DNA from: an uncultured Eubacteriales bacterium
Lineage (GTDB): Bacteria > Bacillota > Clostridia > TANB77 > CAG-508
DNA: 32,250 nt
Assembly: GCA_948443845.1 (NCBI GenBank)
Contig: CAOJUE010000020.1
Span: 1-32,250 of the forward strand
Direction of reading: 5' to 3'
Below the pieces are notes generated by a model. That model saw nothing but the letters and a program-made list of their open reading frames with translations. It made no database searches and was not told the DNA's origin. The translations under genes were made by a program, and so were the position numbers. Of this stretch, positions 17,471 to 25,832 are shown piece by piece (the stretch's first letter is position 1; every line of letters begins with the position of its first letter).

Positions 17471-17875
17471 TTACCCCCTCCAACCGTTTACAACTACGGC
17501 AAAAATTAGTGGTAGAACTTGGCATATTAGTAAAATCGTCACAAATGTCAAGATTAATGCCAAACCTTTATCTCTTACATCTAATTTTCGAATTCCAATC
17601 ACATATTGGAAAATGGATCCAATTGCGATACCAATAAAGCAAAATGGTATACTATAAATTCTTACGCCATTTAAAATATAAGCTGTGATTCCATAAGGCG
17701 TCGAGCCATATTTTTCTATGTATTCTTGTATTTTATCCTTGGTTGATTCTTTCATTTCTAGTAATTCGGTTGCTTGGTCTGAATCTAAAACTTCTTCTCC
17801 CGTAATAGCAAATGCTGTTGTCACTCCCAAAATGGTAAAGACAATTACCAGCATGATTATTATCTTTTTTAACAT
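17471..17875 (-). CDS. Small integral membrane protein of unknown function
   Basis: A 134-residue protein with a signal-peptide-like N-terminus (residues 1-22, ending TTAFAIT) and a short polar, helix-forming stretch (25-60). Two hydrophobic helices follow at about 68-90 and 103-127. The segment between them, IGIRKLDVRDKG, is likely cytosolic. No family recognised. ATG 17875 has AGAAAGGA upstream at wide spacing, and a promoter lies at 17936-17964. Its stop is 5 bp before the TadZ-like start, whose Shine-Dalgarno it contains, so the two are translationally linked and probably work together at the membrane. Confidence 0.8.
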   Translation of the reverse strand: MLKKIIIMLVIVFTILGVTTAFAITGEEVLDSDQATELLEMKESTKDKIQEYIEKYGSTPYGITAYILNGVRIYSIPFCFIGIAIGSIFQYVIGIRKLDVRDKGLALILTFVTILLICQVLPLIFAVVVNGWRG

Positions 17876-17935
17876 AATGCTTAAATCCTTTCTACTACTA
17901 TTGGATATCAATAGCGTACTTTTTTAACTATTTAT

Positions 17936-17964
17936 ATCATATAATATCTTCGCAAAAATATCAA
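17936..17964 (-). promoter_or_regulatory. Promoter for the membrane protein/TadZ-like/GGDEF-like/ireB operon
   Basis: The minus strand has TTGATA (17959-17964), a 17-bp spacer and TATGAT (17936-17941), about 60 bp before ATG 17875. Short gaps downstream suggest it could drive everything to ruvX. Confidence 0.7.
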
Positions 17965-17994
17965 CCTTTTCTTGAAATTTTTTTCCATTTTTTG

Positions 17995-19215
17995 TTAGAT
18001 TCGATTTATTAAATATTGCATCCATTTATAAACTGCATTTGCCCAGTTTTTATCGCTTGCATATTTGGAATTGACAGCAGATAAAGTAGAACCACTATAA
18101 AATTTTCCACTTGTGGCACTTCCATCGTAAATCTTAGTTCCTGGTGGATTCAAATAATATTTGACAAAAACACGAGCTACCAAGTCGATTCCTTCTGCAT
18201 ACGTTCCAAATGAATACGCTCCACCATATGGATTGCTGTCAACGGCACCATAACCAAATAAGTTTTTCTTGTTGTTAGAAATTGTTGATGTTCCCCAAGC
18301 ACTTTCGTGAATGCCAACACTTGCCACAAAAATTCCATTAATTTGATATTGCTTTTCGATATAATAAAAATATTCTGCATTTTCCGCAAAAACGTTTTTC
18401 TTATCATTCTTCTCGTCTGCCAAAACTTGTTTGAATTGGTCTAAAGTAAGCCCGCTTGGTTTTCGTAAATCCATGGTAAAACTTAGGGAATTTAGCAATT
18501 GTTGTTTGGTGTACTGTGCATCACTTGTTAGTTCCTTCTGATTTGGATTTTTACTTGTCACACAATTGCTTGGAATATATCCTTTTATTCCTGCAGTCGA
18601 AATAAAATACCAATCTCCTTCCATTTTCAATATTTTCGCAGAATCATTTTTATTTAAAGTACAAATTTTTTCCGCACCCTCATTTGGCAAAATTCTCACA
18701 CTTGCAGTGGTTGCAACAACATAAACCATATCCCCTTCTTTTGCTTCATACATTCCAAATTTACTTCCTGTCCCAATTTCCACAATTCTCTCAACTGGTG
18801 CCTTGATAATATTTTCTGCCATCAATTCTTCTGCCATTAACTCATCGTCCCTGTATTTTTTGATGATAATTGCTTCTTTCGTGCCAGCTCGTCCTTCTTG
18901 CAAAACTTGTACTACCCCACTGGCCAATTCTTGATTATTTTTATATCGCGTCGTATATTCCATATCGATTTCTTCTACGACCATTTCTTCTTTTTGGTTA
19001 TTTTTCGTATTTTGTTCCATGATTTCGTATAAATTAATTGGATTTTGGTTTTCATAGAAAATTTCTGTTTCGTTTTTTGAAAAGTCTTTGTCATCTGTTG
19101 CAAAAATATTTCCTGTAAAAAAAACTGCTATTAACATGAAAAATAGGCATAACATTAATGTTACACCAATATATAAGGTTTGATGATATGTATTTGCCTT
19201 CTCGCACTTCTTCAT
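17995..19215 (-). CDS. G5-SH3-glucosaminidase cell-wall hydrolase
   Basis: A 406-residue exported protein anchored by an N-terminal helix (about 15-36). Domains in order: a G5 domain (about 83-148, ending VERIVEIGTG), a bacterial SH3 domain (about 160-220, with SVRILPNEGAEKICTL and GDWYFISTAGIKGYIP), and a C-terminal glucosaminidase domain of the GH73/LytG type (about 240-406). The likely catalytic Glu is in GIHESAWGTS, followed by NNKKNLFGYGAVD. It should cleave N-acetylglucosaminyl bonds in peptidoglycan during growth or division. ATG 19215 has GGAGG 7 nt upstream and a near-perfect promoter at 19249-19277. No clear terminator separates it from the next gene, but that gene has its own promoter. 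Confidence 0.92.
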   Translation of the reverse strand: MKKCEKANTYHQTLYIGVTLMLCLFFMLIAVFFTGNIFATDDKDFSKNETEIFYENQNPINLYEIMEQNTKNNQKEEMVVEEIDMEYTTRYKNNQELASGVVQVLQEGRAGTKEAIIIKKYRDDELMAEELMAENIIKAPVERIVEIGTGSKFGMYEAKEGDMVYVVATTASVRILPNEGAEKICTLNKNDSAKILKMEGDWYFISTAGIKGYIPSNCVTSKNPNQKELTSDAQYTKQQLLNSLSFTMDLRKPSGLTLDQFKQVLADEKNDKKNVFAENAEYFYYIEKQYQINGIFVASVGIHESAWGTSTISNNKKNLFGYGAVDSNPYGGAYSFGTYAEGIDLVARVFVKYYLNPPGTKIYDGSATSGKFYSGSTLSAVNSKYASDKNWANAVYKWMQYLINRI

Positions 19216-19248
19216 TCGTAATCCTCCAAAATAAGATATCTCATTTTT

Positions 19249-19277
19249 ATTGTAATCTTAATCGGACATTTTGTCAA
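19249..19277 (-). promoter_or_regulatory. Promoter for the glucosaminidase gene
   Basis: The minus strand carries a perfect TTGACA (19272-19277), a 17-bp spacer and TACAAT (19249-19254), 33 bp before the ATG. Confidence 0.85.
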
Positions 19278-19637
19278 TAACAAAGATTGGAAGATTGGCA
19301 AGTGTAATGAAAATGTAATATTGCTTGATAAATTCTTGCTGTATCAATTGTTCCTTTATTCAATGTATAAATGCTATTATTTTGGAATACAAAAAAAGAC
19401 AAAATTGTCTTTTTTGTCATCTTTTTCATCGTTTGTTTGCATTCTCATGTTTTAAGATGTTATTTACTTTGAGCAATGTTTATGTCTATTTCATTCAAAA
19501 TAGCGTCATTCTGGACATTCTGGAAGGCTATTTTAAAAAATCATTTTTCCGATACTAAGTCATTTTATACCTTTCAAACGCAAAATTTGGTGCTTTTAAG
19601 CTATTTTACACGAATTTTACTCATTTTTCATTATTTT
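19278..19637. other. 360-bp intergenic region without a supported gene
   Basis: The region between the glucosaminidase promoter and the GT-C gene end holds the terminator hairpin at 19392-19415 and an 8-bp direct repeat ATTCTGGA near 19508-19524. Plus-strand reading frames here lack ribosome binding sites and have Cys/Phe-rich, low-quality translations. I see no gene. The 220 bp between the GT-C stop and the hairpin form an unusually long 3' region. Confidence 0.6.
19392..19415. terminator. Bidirectional terminator downstream of the polysaccharide cluster
   Basis: A 10-bp stem, AAAAAAGACA (19392-19401) with TGTCTTTTTT (19406-19415), has a 4-nt loop, so both strands end in a U tract. It lies between the GT-C gene and the glucosaminidase promoter and is the first good terminator after the cluster on the minus strand. 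Confidence 0.8.
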
Positions 19638-21767
19638 TTAATATATCGGCTTAAAAATGAATAATCCATCTTCTTGATAAATTTCTTCAAATTCCATGTC
19701 ATACCCACGCTGATTGATGTCGTTTTTCACGACAATATAATCAATTCCCAACTTTTCAATATCATGATAATTTAGCAAAATCAGCATGTTATCCGCTGCA
19801 GGAAGTGTGATGTGCGTTTCTTCGTCTGTGATGTTGATATTCATGTGTTCATAACGATTATAGACTTTTCTTTGTGCTTCTGCATTTTCTCCAAGTAATA
19901 ATTCGAATAATTCCAAATTCGGATACACATTGGTTGAATCAATTGTACGAAGTCCGTTGGCAACCATATAATTATTGAGATAAATTCCTGTGTCATCTCC
20001 AAGCCACAAGGCATCTGGGTCTTGTTCCCTAATCTCAGCAAACTTTGCACAAATCGGTTTTTTGTAAATGACATCAGTCGTACGAATCACTGGATTCACC
20101 GCAATTCCTGTTAGCAAGCCAATGAAAATTAGCACATACATACAGGCATTCCTGATTTTTTCCTGATTTAGATTGAAAATTCCAAAAATCGCAATTCCAA
20201 ATAACATTGTCGAAATCAAAATTTTCGCCCAACCAAAATATTCAGGAAACATACAAGTTGCAACCGATTGATACATCATATAGGCAGTTGCAAAAACAGG
20301 CAATATATACGCGATTTTACTTGGAATCCATTTCGTTTCTTTTGACATGGCTCCCATTAAATAAATCAGCATATAAATTTGAAGCGTGCCAAGGGCAATC
20401 GTAGCGCGTGGCGCGGTTGTCATGGACATTAAAGTGCATTTTGCCAAAATTTCTGGAAATCCCCATTTACACCAAATTGTTAGAAAAATGCTCACAAAAA
20501 TCGCTGGAAGCAAGAATTTCCAATGTTTTTTCTCTTTTCGGTTCAAAATCAAATACACCATTGAAAGCAAAATTGGCAATGGATAAAACGACAACATACT
20601 TGAGGCTTCGCAAGGATTTGGGCAATATTTGTACGCAAAAAATAAATTATAAAAATACGCATACAAAATCGTCGCTCCGCCACCTACTTCACGCCTTTCG
20701 CCTGGATAATCCGTATTCATAATCGCAGAAATCGTATCGCCTGATAGCATAAACCAACGAACAAGCAATCCTGCAACGCACAGTAGCGTTATGCCAATAA
20801 TAGCACAATCGTGAAGGTTGATTTTGTAGCCATTTTGGAAATTTTTGATCATCATCCAAATAAAAATCGCTAAAAATACATACGCAAACGACACTTGCCA
20901 TGCTGGGTACAATACAAAAATGAACGAAGTGATGGCTACCATTTCGCCAAGGGCGCATAAATATTTGATTTTCTTTTTGTCTGTCATCATAAATTTGTTT
21001 AGGAGTAGCAAAATAATTTGCCCCCAAATGAGTGTGTCCATGCAGTACCACCATTGTACAGCGCTTGAAAATGTAATGAGAATCATGCCACATAGAGAAA
21101 TTCTTTTCTTTTTGTCGGTTAGAAGCATACACAATTCAAACGAGCCAAGCATCATGGCAATTAAGCGGATATACCAGTAAAAGCTTAGTCCGTAGTCATT
21201 TCCTAGTAATAGAAACATGATTTGAAAGGGTTTGCCAATCATTAAAATGTCTTTTACGGGGCTGTTTACTAAGGTAAACATATCGGTTGTGGTTCCTCTT
21301 AATTCGTCATCAAAATATTGATATTGGTCGGCTCCAACACCTTGGGATAAAATGTACATGGTCGAAGTTGCCCATTCATCGGTTCTTACCATTCTGGCGA
21401 AGCCAAGTAATGGATGGAAACGGTTATCGTCTGTTTCGGTTTGAAATTGGTCGTTAAAATTGACAATTGACGATCCAGATAATTTGAATACCATGACGAA
21501 AATTAAAAATCCTGCCGCTAATTGGTAGCGCCTTTTGTAAATGAATTCGTATAAATCGTTTAATTTGAATACAAAATGTAAGCCAATAAAGCCAAAAATA
21601 ATTGCCATGATGAGCATTCTGGTTTTGGAATCGTAGGCGTTGTCGATGTAGATTGTGTAAAATTTGTATTCAAAAAGAATGGACGCCAGAATCGCTAGAA
21701 TAGCGACAATGGCTAATTTTACTTTTGTGTAGTTTTCTTTGTTTAAAAAAGTTTTGATTTTTTCCAA
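19638..21767 (-). CDS. Large polytopic membrane protein, probable GT-C-fold glycosyltransferase
   Basis: A protein of about 709 residues with roughly 11-13 hydrophobic helices from residue 17 to about 560, then a soluble C-terminal domain (about 570-709). A long first extracytoplasmic loop carries acidic residues around RTDEW (128-132) that fit the catalytic loop of polyprenyl-phosphate-sugar dependent GT-C enzymes. Co-location with GtrA, GtrB and DPM1-like genes supports transfer of a lipid-linked sugar to a surface polymer. The acceptor and sugar are unknown. Start: TTG 21767 has AGGGAG 7 nt upstream and is preferred over GTG 21785, which overlaps the hepT stop and has only a weak site. Downstream terminator at 19392-19415. 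Confidence 0.8.
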   Translation of the reverse strand: MEKIKTFLNKENYTKVKLAIVAILAILASILFEYKFYTIYIDNAYDSKTRMLIMAIIFGFIGLHFVFKLNDLYEFIYKRRYQLAAGFLIFVMVFKLSGSSIVNFNDQFQTETDDNRFHPLLGFARMVRTDEWATSTMYILSQGVGADQYQYFDDELRGTTTDMFTLVNSPVKDILMIGKPFQIMFLLLGNDYGLSFYWYIRLIAMMLGSFELCMLLTDKKKRISLCGMILITFSSAVQWWYCMDTLIWGQIILLLLNKFMMTDKKKIKYLCALGEMVAITSFIFVLYPAWQVSFAYVFLAIFIWMMIKNFQNGYKINLHDCAIIGITLLCVAGLLVRWFMLSGDTISAIMNTDYPGERREVGGGATILYAYFYNLFFAYKYCPNPCEASSMLSFYPLPILLSMVYLILNRKEKKHWKFLLPAIFVSIFLTIWCKWGFPEILAKCTLMSMTTAPRATIALGTLQIYMLIYLMGAMSKETKWIPSKIAYILPVFATAYMMYQSVATCMFPEYFGWAKILISTMLFGIAIFGIFNLNQEKIRNACMYVLIFIGLLTGIAVNPVIRTTDVIYKKPICAKFAEIREQDPDALWLGDDTGIYLNNYMVANGLRTIDSTNVYPNLELFELLLGENAEAQRKVYNRYEHMNINITDEETHITLPAADNMLILLNYHDIEKLGIDYIVVKNDINQRGYDMEFEEIYQEDGLFIFKPIY

Positions 21768-21784
21768 TTTTATTCTCCCTACCA

Positions 21785-22132
21785 CTAATCTTCTTTTTCT
21801 ATTTCTATTATTTTCAATAATTGTTCTTTTAAATCTATCATATCATAATTTAACACATACCATATATTTTTCAAACTAATTCCTTCATAATCGTGAACAA
21901 TTCTATTACGCAATCCTTTTATCATCTTCCACTCAATAAAAGAATATTTTTGCATAGTATCTATACTAATATTTTTTACTAATTCTCCTATTTGACTAAT
22001 TGCAAAAACAGTTGCATCTACCGTTTTATCATCTTTGCAAAACTGTTCAAAAGAATAATTAGCCGTATATTTTATTGATTTATCAATATATTCTATCATT
22101 TTGATAAAAGAAGTATATTCCTTATTTTTCAT
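21785..22132 (-). CDS. hepT: HepT-like HEPN toxin of a HepT/MntA module
   Basis: A 115-residue all-helical HEPN-domain protein (DUF86). The RX4HXY motif is complete: R75, H80 and Y82 in RNRIVHDY. In characterised systems HepT is an RNase toxin, and MntA modifies the Tyr of this motif by AMP transfer to silence it. The gene overlaps the end of the mntA-like gene by 11 bp, which implies coupled translation. The full toxin length and intact motif suggest it is functional. Some DUF86/MNT pairs have been assigned other or reversed roles, so the direction of toxicity is inferred from the family. Confidence 0.88.
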   Translation of the reverse strand: MKNKEYTSFIKMIEYIDKSIKYTANYSFEQFCKDDKTVDATVFAISQIGELVKNISIDTMQKYSFIEWKMIKGLRNRIVHDYEGISLKNIWYVLNYDMIDLKEQLLKIIEIEKED

Positions 22133-22430
22133 ACACTACTACTCCTGTTCTTTTTATTTCTTGGTCAATTTTTGAATTTTCTATAATTTCAGACTTTTCA
22201 AAAGCATCAATTGATTTATTGAATTCTTCTTCAATTTTAGTGATTAAACTATATAATTTAAATCCCTTTAAAGTTTCCTTCGTATCTATCACAAAATCAA
22301 TATCACTATCTTTACTAGCCATATTTTTAGCATAGGAGCCAAATAAAATAACATTATATACTGGCATATTTTTTACAATTTTCTCCAATATCATTTTTAT
22401 TTCTTCAATTGTATAGATTTTCTCACTCAT
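22122..22430 (-). CDS. mntA: MntA-like minimal nucleotidyltransferase (antitoxin)
   Basis: A 102-residue protein of the polymerase-beta-like minimal nucleotidyltransferase group. The GSX10DXD signature is exact: G31-S32, then D43 and D45 in GSYAKN...DSDIDFVI. Family knowledge: MntA AMPylates the HepT tyrosine and neutralises the toxin. ATG 22430 has AAGGAG 8 nt upstream. It starts 17 bp after the kinase-like gene and overlaps hepT, so the three genes form one transcription unit. Confidence 0.88.
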   Translation of the reverse strand: MSEKIYTIEEIKMILEKIVKNMPVYNVILFGSYAKNMASKDSDIDFVIDTKETLKGFKLYSLITKIEEEFNKSIDAFEKSEIIENSKIDQEIKRTGVVVYEK

Positions 22431-22447
22431 ATTTATTCTCCTTTTTC

Positions 22448-23647
22448 TTATCTACTCTTGAATTCTTTCTTTTCACTTATACCAATATTTTCTTGACCTA
22501 TCTTTCTATCATTGTCTTGATTTTCCATAAATTCCTGTACAATAACTGCCGACTTTTCTTGTAGATACCTTTTTTCAAAAGATTTGGCATAAGTATTCTC
22601 TTGCCAAATAATATTAGGATTTCCTTCTTTGTAAATAAAATCTCGGTCAATAACAACTAATTTTCCATCTATTTTTCCTACGTTTGCAAATTTAGCATCT
22701 GTCCATATTATACCATCATCTCTTAAAGATTGATATAGTTCATAAAGTTTATCTTCTTGATAATCCTCTTCTTTTAATTTTTCTGCCTTCGTGGAAAGTT
22801 CGATACAAGCAAACAACTGATTTTCGGAATCCATAAAGTTTGTTTCTAACAATGGTTGTAATATTCGAGGATGTTTTGGTATTTGACCTATTTCTCTTGG
22901 TGCTCCTACTTTTAATACTTTTTCTCCGATTTGCAATACTTTGGAATAACTTCCCCTTCCTAATTCAGTAATATCAATCATTTGGACTTGTTCGTCTTGT
23001 AATACTTTATTCATTAAAGAAAGTAATTTTCCGGAATATTCATCTAGTAGCACATCGTTTACTTTTTTATAATTTGTTACATTACACCTTGTTCCTGAAT
23101 CTAATATATATCTTGCAACATCTAATTTTTGATCTTCTAATGCTTCATTTAATGTATCATCTATATTTTCTGAAATTCCTTTTAACTCTTGAGCAACTTC
23201 AAATATATTTTCTCCAGAAGTTTTTTGAATAATAGCATTAATATTTTCTTCAATCAATTCTTCACTATTTGGTATTTTCACAACCATTCTAAAAATAGAA
23301 GAAACTGTATAGGTGTCTATATCTAAATTGTTGATTCGATTTAATAATGTATCAAAATTATCAAATATTATGGGCACAACAGTTTCATTTTGTATCAGCA
23401 TTTCACACAATAACTCTATCTGTTGTCCATTTGTCTTATTCATAATTGTTTCGAAATTGTCAGAAATGATTTGCTCTACCGATTTTGTTTTTCTAAATTT
23501 AGCAAAAACTTTTCCCAGCATATTTCTTTTTTTAGAATTTACCACCATTTGATTTTCCATCAATAAGTCATGAACTGCCAAATGCGTAAAATCGCCATCT
23601 TTATTTAATTTACTATTAATTTTCTTTAAAAATTTTCTCTCGTTCAT
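22448..23647 (-). CDS. Protein-kinase-like protein with N-terminal helical repeats
   Basis: A 399-residue protein. Residues about 57-170 form degenerate helical repeats (SDNFETIMNKTNG, FDNFDTLLNRINN, EENINAIIQKTSG), probably an alpha-solenoid binding surface. Residues about 225-365 have a kinase-like fold: glycine-rich loop LGRGSYSKV (229-237), candidate ATP-binding Lys K246 in VLKVG, catalytic loop with exact DxKxxN spacing (D317, K319, N322 in WTDAKFANV), and a DFG-position Asp (D334 in VVIDRD). The active site therefore looks competent, although HRD is replaced by WTD. The C-tail is polar. ATG 23647 has AAGGAAG upstream. It lies 14 bp after a GT2 gene and 17 bp before mntA. Substrate and role are unknown. 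Confidence 0.75.
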   Translation of the reverse strand: MNERKFLKKINSKLNKDGDFTHLAVHDLLMENQMVVNSKKRNMLGKVFAKFRKTKSVEQIISDNFETIMNKTNGQQIELLCEMLIQNETVVPIIFDNFDTLLNRINNLDIDTYTVSSIFRMVVKIPNSEELIEENINAIIQKTSGENIFEVAQELKGISENIDDTLNEALEDQKLDVARYILDSGTRCNVTNYKKVNDVLLDEYSGKLLSLMNKVLQDEQVQMIDITELGRGSYSKVLQIGEKVLKVGAPREIGQIPKHPRILQPLLETNFMDSENQLFACIELSTKAEKLKEEDYQEDKLYELYQSLRDDGIIWTDAKFANVGKIDGKLVVIDRDFIYKEGNPNIIWQENTYAKSFEKRYLQEKSAVIVQEFMENQDNDRKIGQENIGISEKKEFKSR

Positions 23648-23661
23648 TCATCTTCCTTATT

Positions 23662-24702
23662 TTACCACTTAATATCAATCCCCAATTTATCCACCAAAAA
23701 TCGATAGCTCCACACATACACAGTCGGAATTCCCATTCGATATAGCAAATGCACGCCCCAAATGGCAATAAACTTGAAACCTTTGGGGAAACAATGCGAA
23801 ATTTTGAAAAATTTCGATTTTCTCCAACCAGTAAAATGTTCATCTAAATACTTCGTTACTTCTTTCATCATTTCGCGCATATTGACTGTTTTATCATAAG
23901 ACACCATGTACATCCACGAAATTCCCAAATGTAAAAATGCCATTTCATCTAAGCAATCTTTGAATTCTTCGTAAATTCCATTTTTTATCGCATTTTCCTT
24001 GGTTACAAGTAAATATTTTTTCAAATTTTCAATATCTTGCCTGTTCATATTATGAATTTGTGAACTCGAGCGCAATGAATAATGATACAAAACATCTGGA
24101 ATAAACGTTAGTTTTTTCACACCATTCATGTAAGAATGAATCAAAAATAACGTGTCATTGCAACCGCGAAATGGTAGAAATTCAGAATCTTTTACGAGTT
24201 CTCTTCGATAAATTTTGTTCCATAAAGACGGATTAGCATAAACGATAAAATCGTCATTAAAATCGACTTCTTTGTTCATCGAGCCATACTGTGTCATTTC
24301 GGTTGCGACGGTTTTTCCAGTATCTAAATCGACTCTGTCATAACCACAAAAAGCGATATCCGCGTCATTTTTTTTGGCGGCTTCGTATAATTTTTCCGCC
24401 CAAGTGATTTCTGGAACATCATCGTTGTCCATAAAACCTACATATTCACCTGTTGCTTGTTTTAATCCATAGGTACGAGCCGACCATTCTCCGCCGTTTT
24501 CTTTGTGAAATGCTTTTACTTTTTGTGGATATTTTTGGGCATATTCATCAATCATTTTGGCTGAATTATCCCTTGAACCATCGTCTACACAAAGGATTTC
24601 GATTTTTCGAAGAGTTTGATTAACTAATGGTTCTAAACATTTCTTTAAAAAATTTTCTGCGTTGTAAACTGGCACAACAATGGAAACTTTTATGTTTGAC
24701 AT
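23662..24702 (-). CDS. GT2 family glycosyltransferase
   Basis: A 346-residue GT-A-fold enzyme. The N-terminal nucleotide-sugar binding part includes IKVSIVVPVYNAENFLKKCL and CVDDGSRDNS; the DXD-type metal site is in GFMDNDDVPE (about 93-102). A helical C-terminal part follows without clear membrane helices. It probably adds one sugar in the cytosolic assembly of the surface polysaccharide; donor and linkage cannot be told. ATG 24702 has AGGGGAG 6 nt upstream and a promoter at 24744-24772, so it begins the unit that also includes the kinase-mntA-hepT genes and the GT-C gene. Confidence 0.92.
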   Translation of the reverse strand: MSNIKVSIVVPVYNAENFLKKCLEPLVNQTLRKIEILCVDDGSRDNSAKMIDEYAQKYPQKVKAFHKENGGEWSARTYGLKQATGEYVGFMDNDDVPEITWAEKLYEAAKKNDADIAFCGYDRVDLDTGKTVATEMTQYGSMNKEVDFNDDFIVYANPSLWNKIYRRELVKDSEFLPFRGCNDTLFLIHSYMNGVKKLTFIPDVLYHYSLRSSSQIHNMNRQDIENLKKYLLVTKENAIKNGIYEEFKDCLDEMAFLHLGISWMYMVSYDKTVNMREMMKEVTKYLDEHFTGWRKSKFFKISHCFPKGFKFIAIWGVHLLYRMGIPTVYVWSYRFLVDKLGIDIKW

Positions 24703-24743
24703 TTTTTCTCCCCTCTTTTATATCCTTATAGCCCTAACCTTTT

Positions 24744-24772
24744 ATTATAACACATTTTTGACTTTATGTCAG
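24744..24772 (-). promoter_or_regulatory. Internal promoter before the GT2/kinase/mntA/hepT/GT-C unit
   Basis: The minus strand has CTGACA (24767-24772), a 17-bp spacer and a perfect TATAAT (24744-24749), about 42 bp before the GT2 start. Confidence 0.75.
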
Positions 24773-24773
24773 C

Positions 24774-24802
24774 TTGACTTTTTTACAAAAATATGATATA
24801 AT
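24774..24802 (+). promoter_or_regulatory. Possible antisense-directed promoter
   Basis: The plus strand has TTGACT (24774-24779), a 17-bp spacer and a perfect TATAAT (24797-24802). No plus-strand gene follows, so a transcript would run antisense to the DPM1-like gene. It may be chance in AT-rich DNA, but the match is as good as that of promoters with clear genes. Confidence 0.45.
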
Positions 24803-24826
24803 AAAAGTTTAAGGCAAATAAATTCA

Positions 24827-25760
24827 TTATTTATTCTCTTTTAGGCGATGCTCGCAATCGATTAGGCGCATTTCAAAATTTTGCTTAGATGTGTTGATAA
24901 TATTGTCTAAAATCAAACCTGAAAATAGCGATTGAAGTGTGCACACAAAAAGTAGCATACTCACTAAAATCGATGGCACTTTGATTTCCCCCGTTTGGAA
25001 TAATGCGATAACGGCTGGCACAAAGAAAACTAGTCCAATGACAAAAAGAATCGCTGACACAATCGAGAAAAATGCCAATGGTTTGTAGTTTTTGTAAAGT
25101 GTGAAAATCGTTTTCATGACTTTCATTCCGTCTGAAATCGTGTTTAATTTTGATTCGCTTCCGTTCTGGTCGATCACGATATTCGATAATCAGATTTTTA
25201 ATTTTCAAATTTTTATCCAAAGCATGAATCGTCATTTCATTTTCCAACTCAAAGCCTTTGGACATAACAGGAAATGTCTTGACAAACTTGTAACTAAATG
25301 CTCTATAACCTGTCATAACATCGCGAATATCACTTTTGTAAATGGTGTTAATGAGCACTCTGGTTAGGACATTTCCAAAACCATGAAAACGTCTTTTATT
25401 TTCTGTAAAGTAAGTGGAAGAAAGCCTGTCTCCAATTACCATATCAATATCTTCTTCTAAAACGCAATTGACCATTTCACGTGCGTTTTCAGCAGGATAG
25501 GTATCATCTCCATCTACCATGATATAACTTTCGGCATCAATTTCGCGAAACATGGTTCGGATAACGTTTCCTTTGCCCTGTTTGGTTTCGCATCGAACAA
25601 TTGCTCCTGCTTCTTTGGCAAGTTCTGAGGTTTTGTCTTTGGAATTGTTGTCATACACATAAATTACTGCTTCTGGCAATTCTCTTTTGAAATCTTCGAC
25701 CACTTTTTTAATCGTTTTTTCTTCGTTGTAACATGGTATTAAAACTGCTATTTTATCCAT
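24827..25760 (-). CDS. DPM1-like GT2 transferase with C-terminal membrane helices (one frameshift as read)
   Basis: About 310 residues after repair. The GT2 domain has IAVLIPCYNEEKTIKKV, YVYDNNSKDKT and the metal site VDGDDTYP, followed by the family segment DVMTGYRAF. Two C-terminal TM helices lie in the LAFFSIVSAILFVIGL and VPSILVSMLLFVCTLQ regions. Such enzymes load a sugar onto polyprenyl phosphate at the membrane. As read, the frame breaks after YRDRPE and the first frame runs on into a nonsense tail. Removing one base at the CCG at 25161-25163 joins it to SESKLNTISDG, the usual family continuation. ATG 25760 has AAAGGAG 6-7 nt upstream. It follows gtrA-like by 68 bp that include a palindromic repeat. 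Confidence 0.87.
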
Positions 25761-25796
25761 TTTTTTCTCCTTTAAATATAATATTCCTAATCCTTT

Positions 25797-25832
25797 AAGC
25801 GAGCAAATTTTTACTTGCGTAAAAATTTTCAT
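25797..25832. repeat. AT-rich palindromic repeat, copy 2
   Basis: GCAAATTTTTAC and GTAAAAATTTTC arms flank a TTGC loop within an AGCG...ATGCT frame. It overlaps the stop codon of the GtrA-like gene and resembles the element at 1231-1263. On the minus strand it starts AAAAAAGCATGA, so the repeat itself supplies the last codons and the TGA stop. Confidence 0.6.

Noticed and set aside
19325..19558. Plus-strand frame of 77 codons in the 19.3-19.6 kb gap
   Set aside because: No ribosome binding site, it spans a terminator hairpin, and composition is Cys/Phe rich as in AT-rich non-coding DNA.
24827..25177. Separate 116-residue membrane protein after the DPM1-like gene
   Set aside because: It is the C-terminal part of the same transferase, in another frame because of the one-base insertion at 25161-25163.
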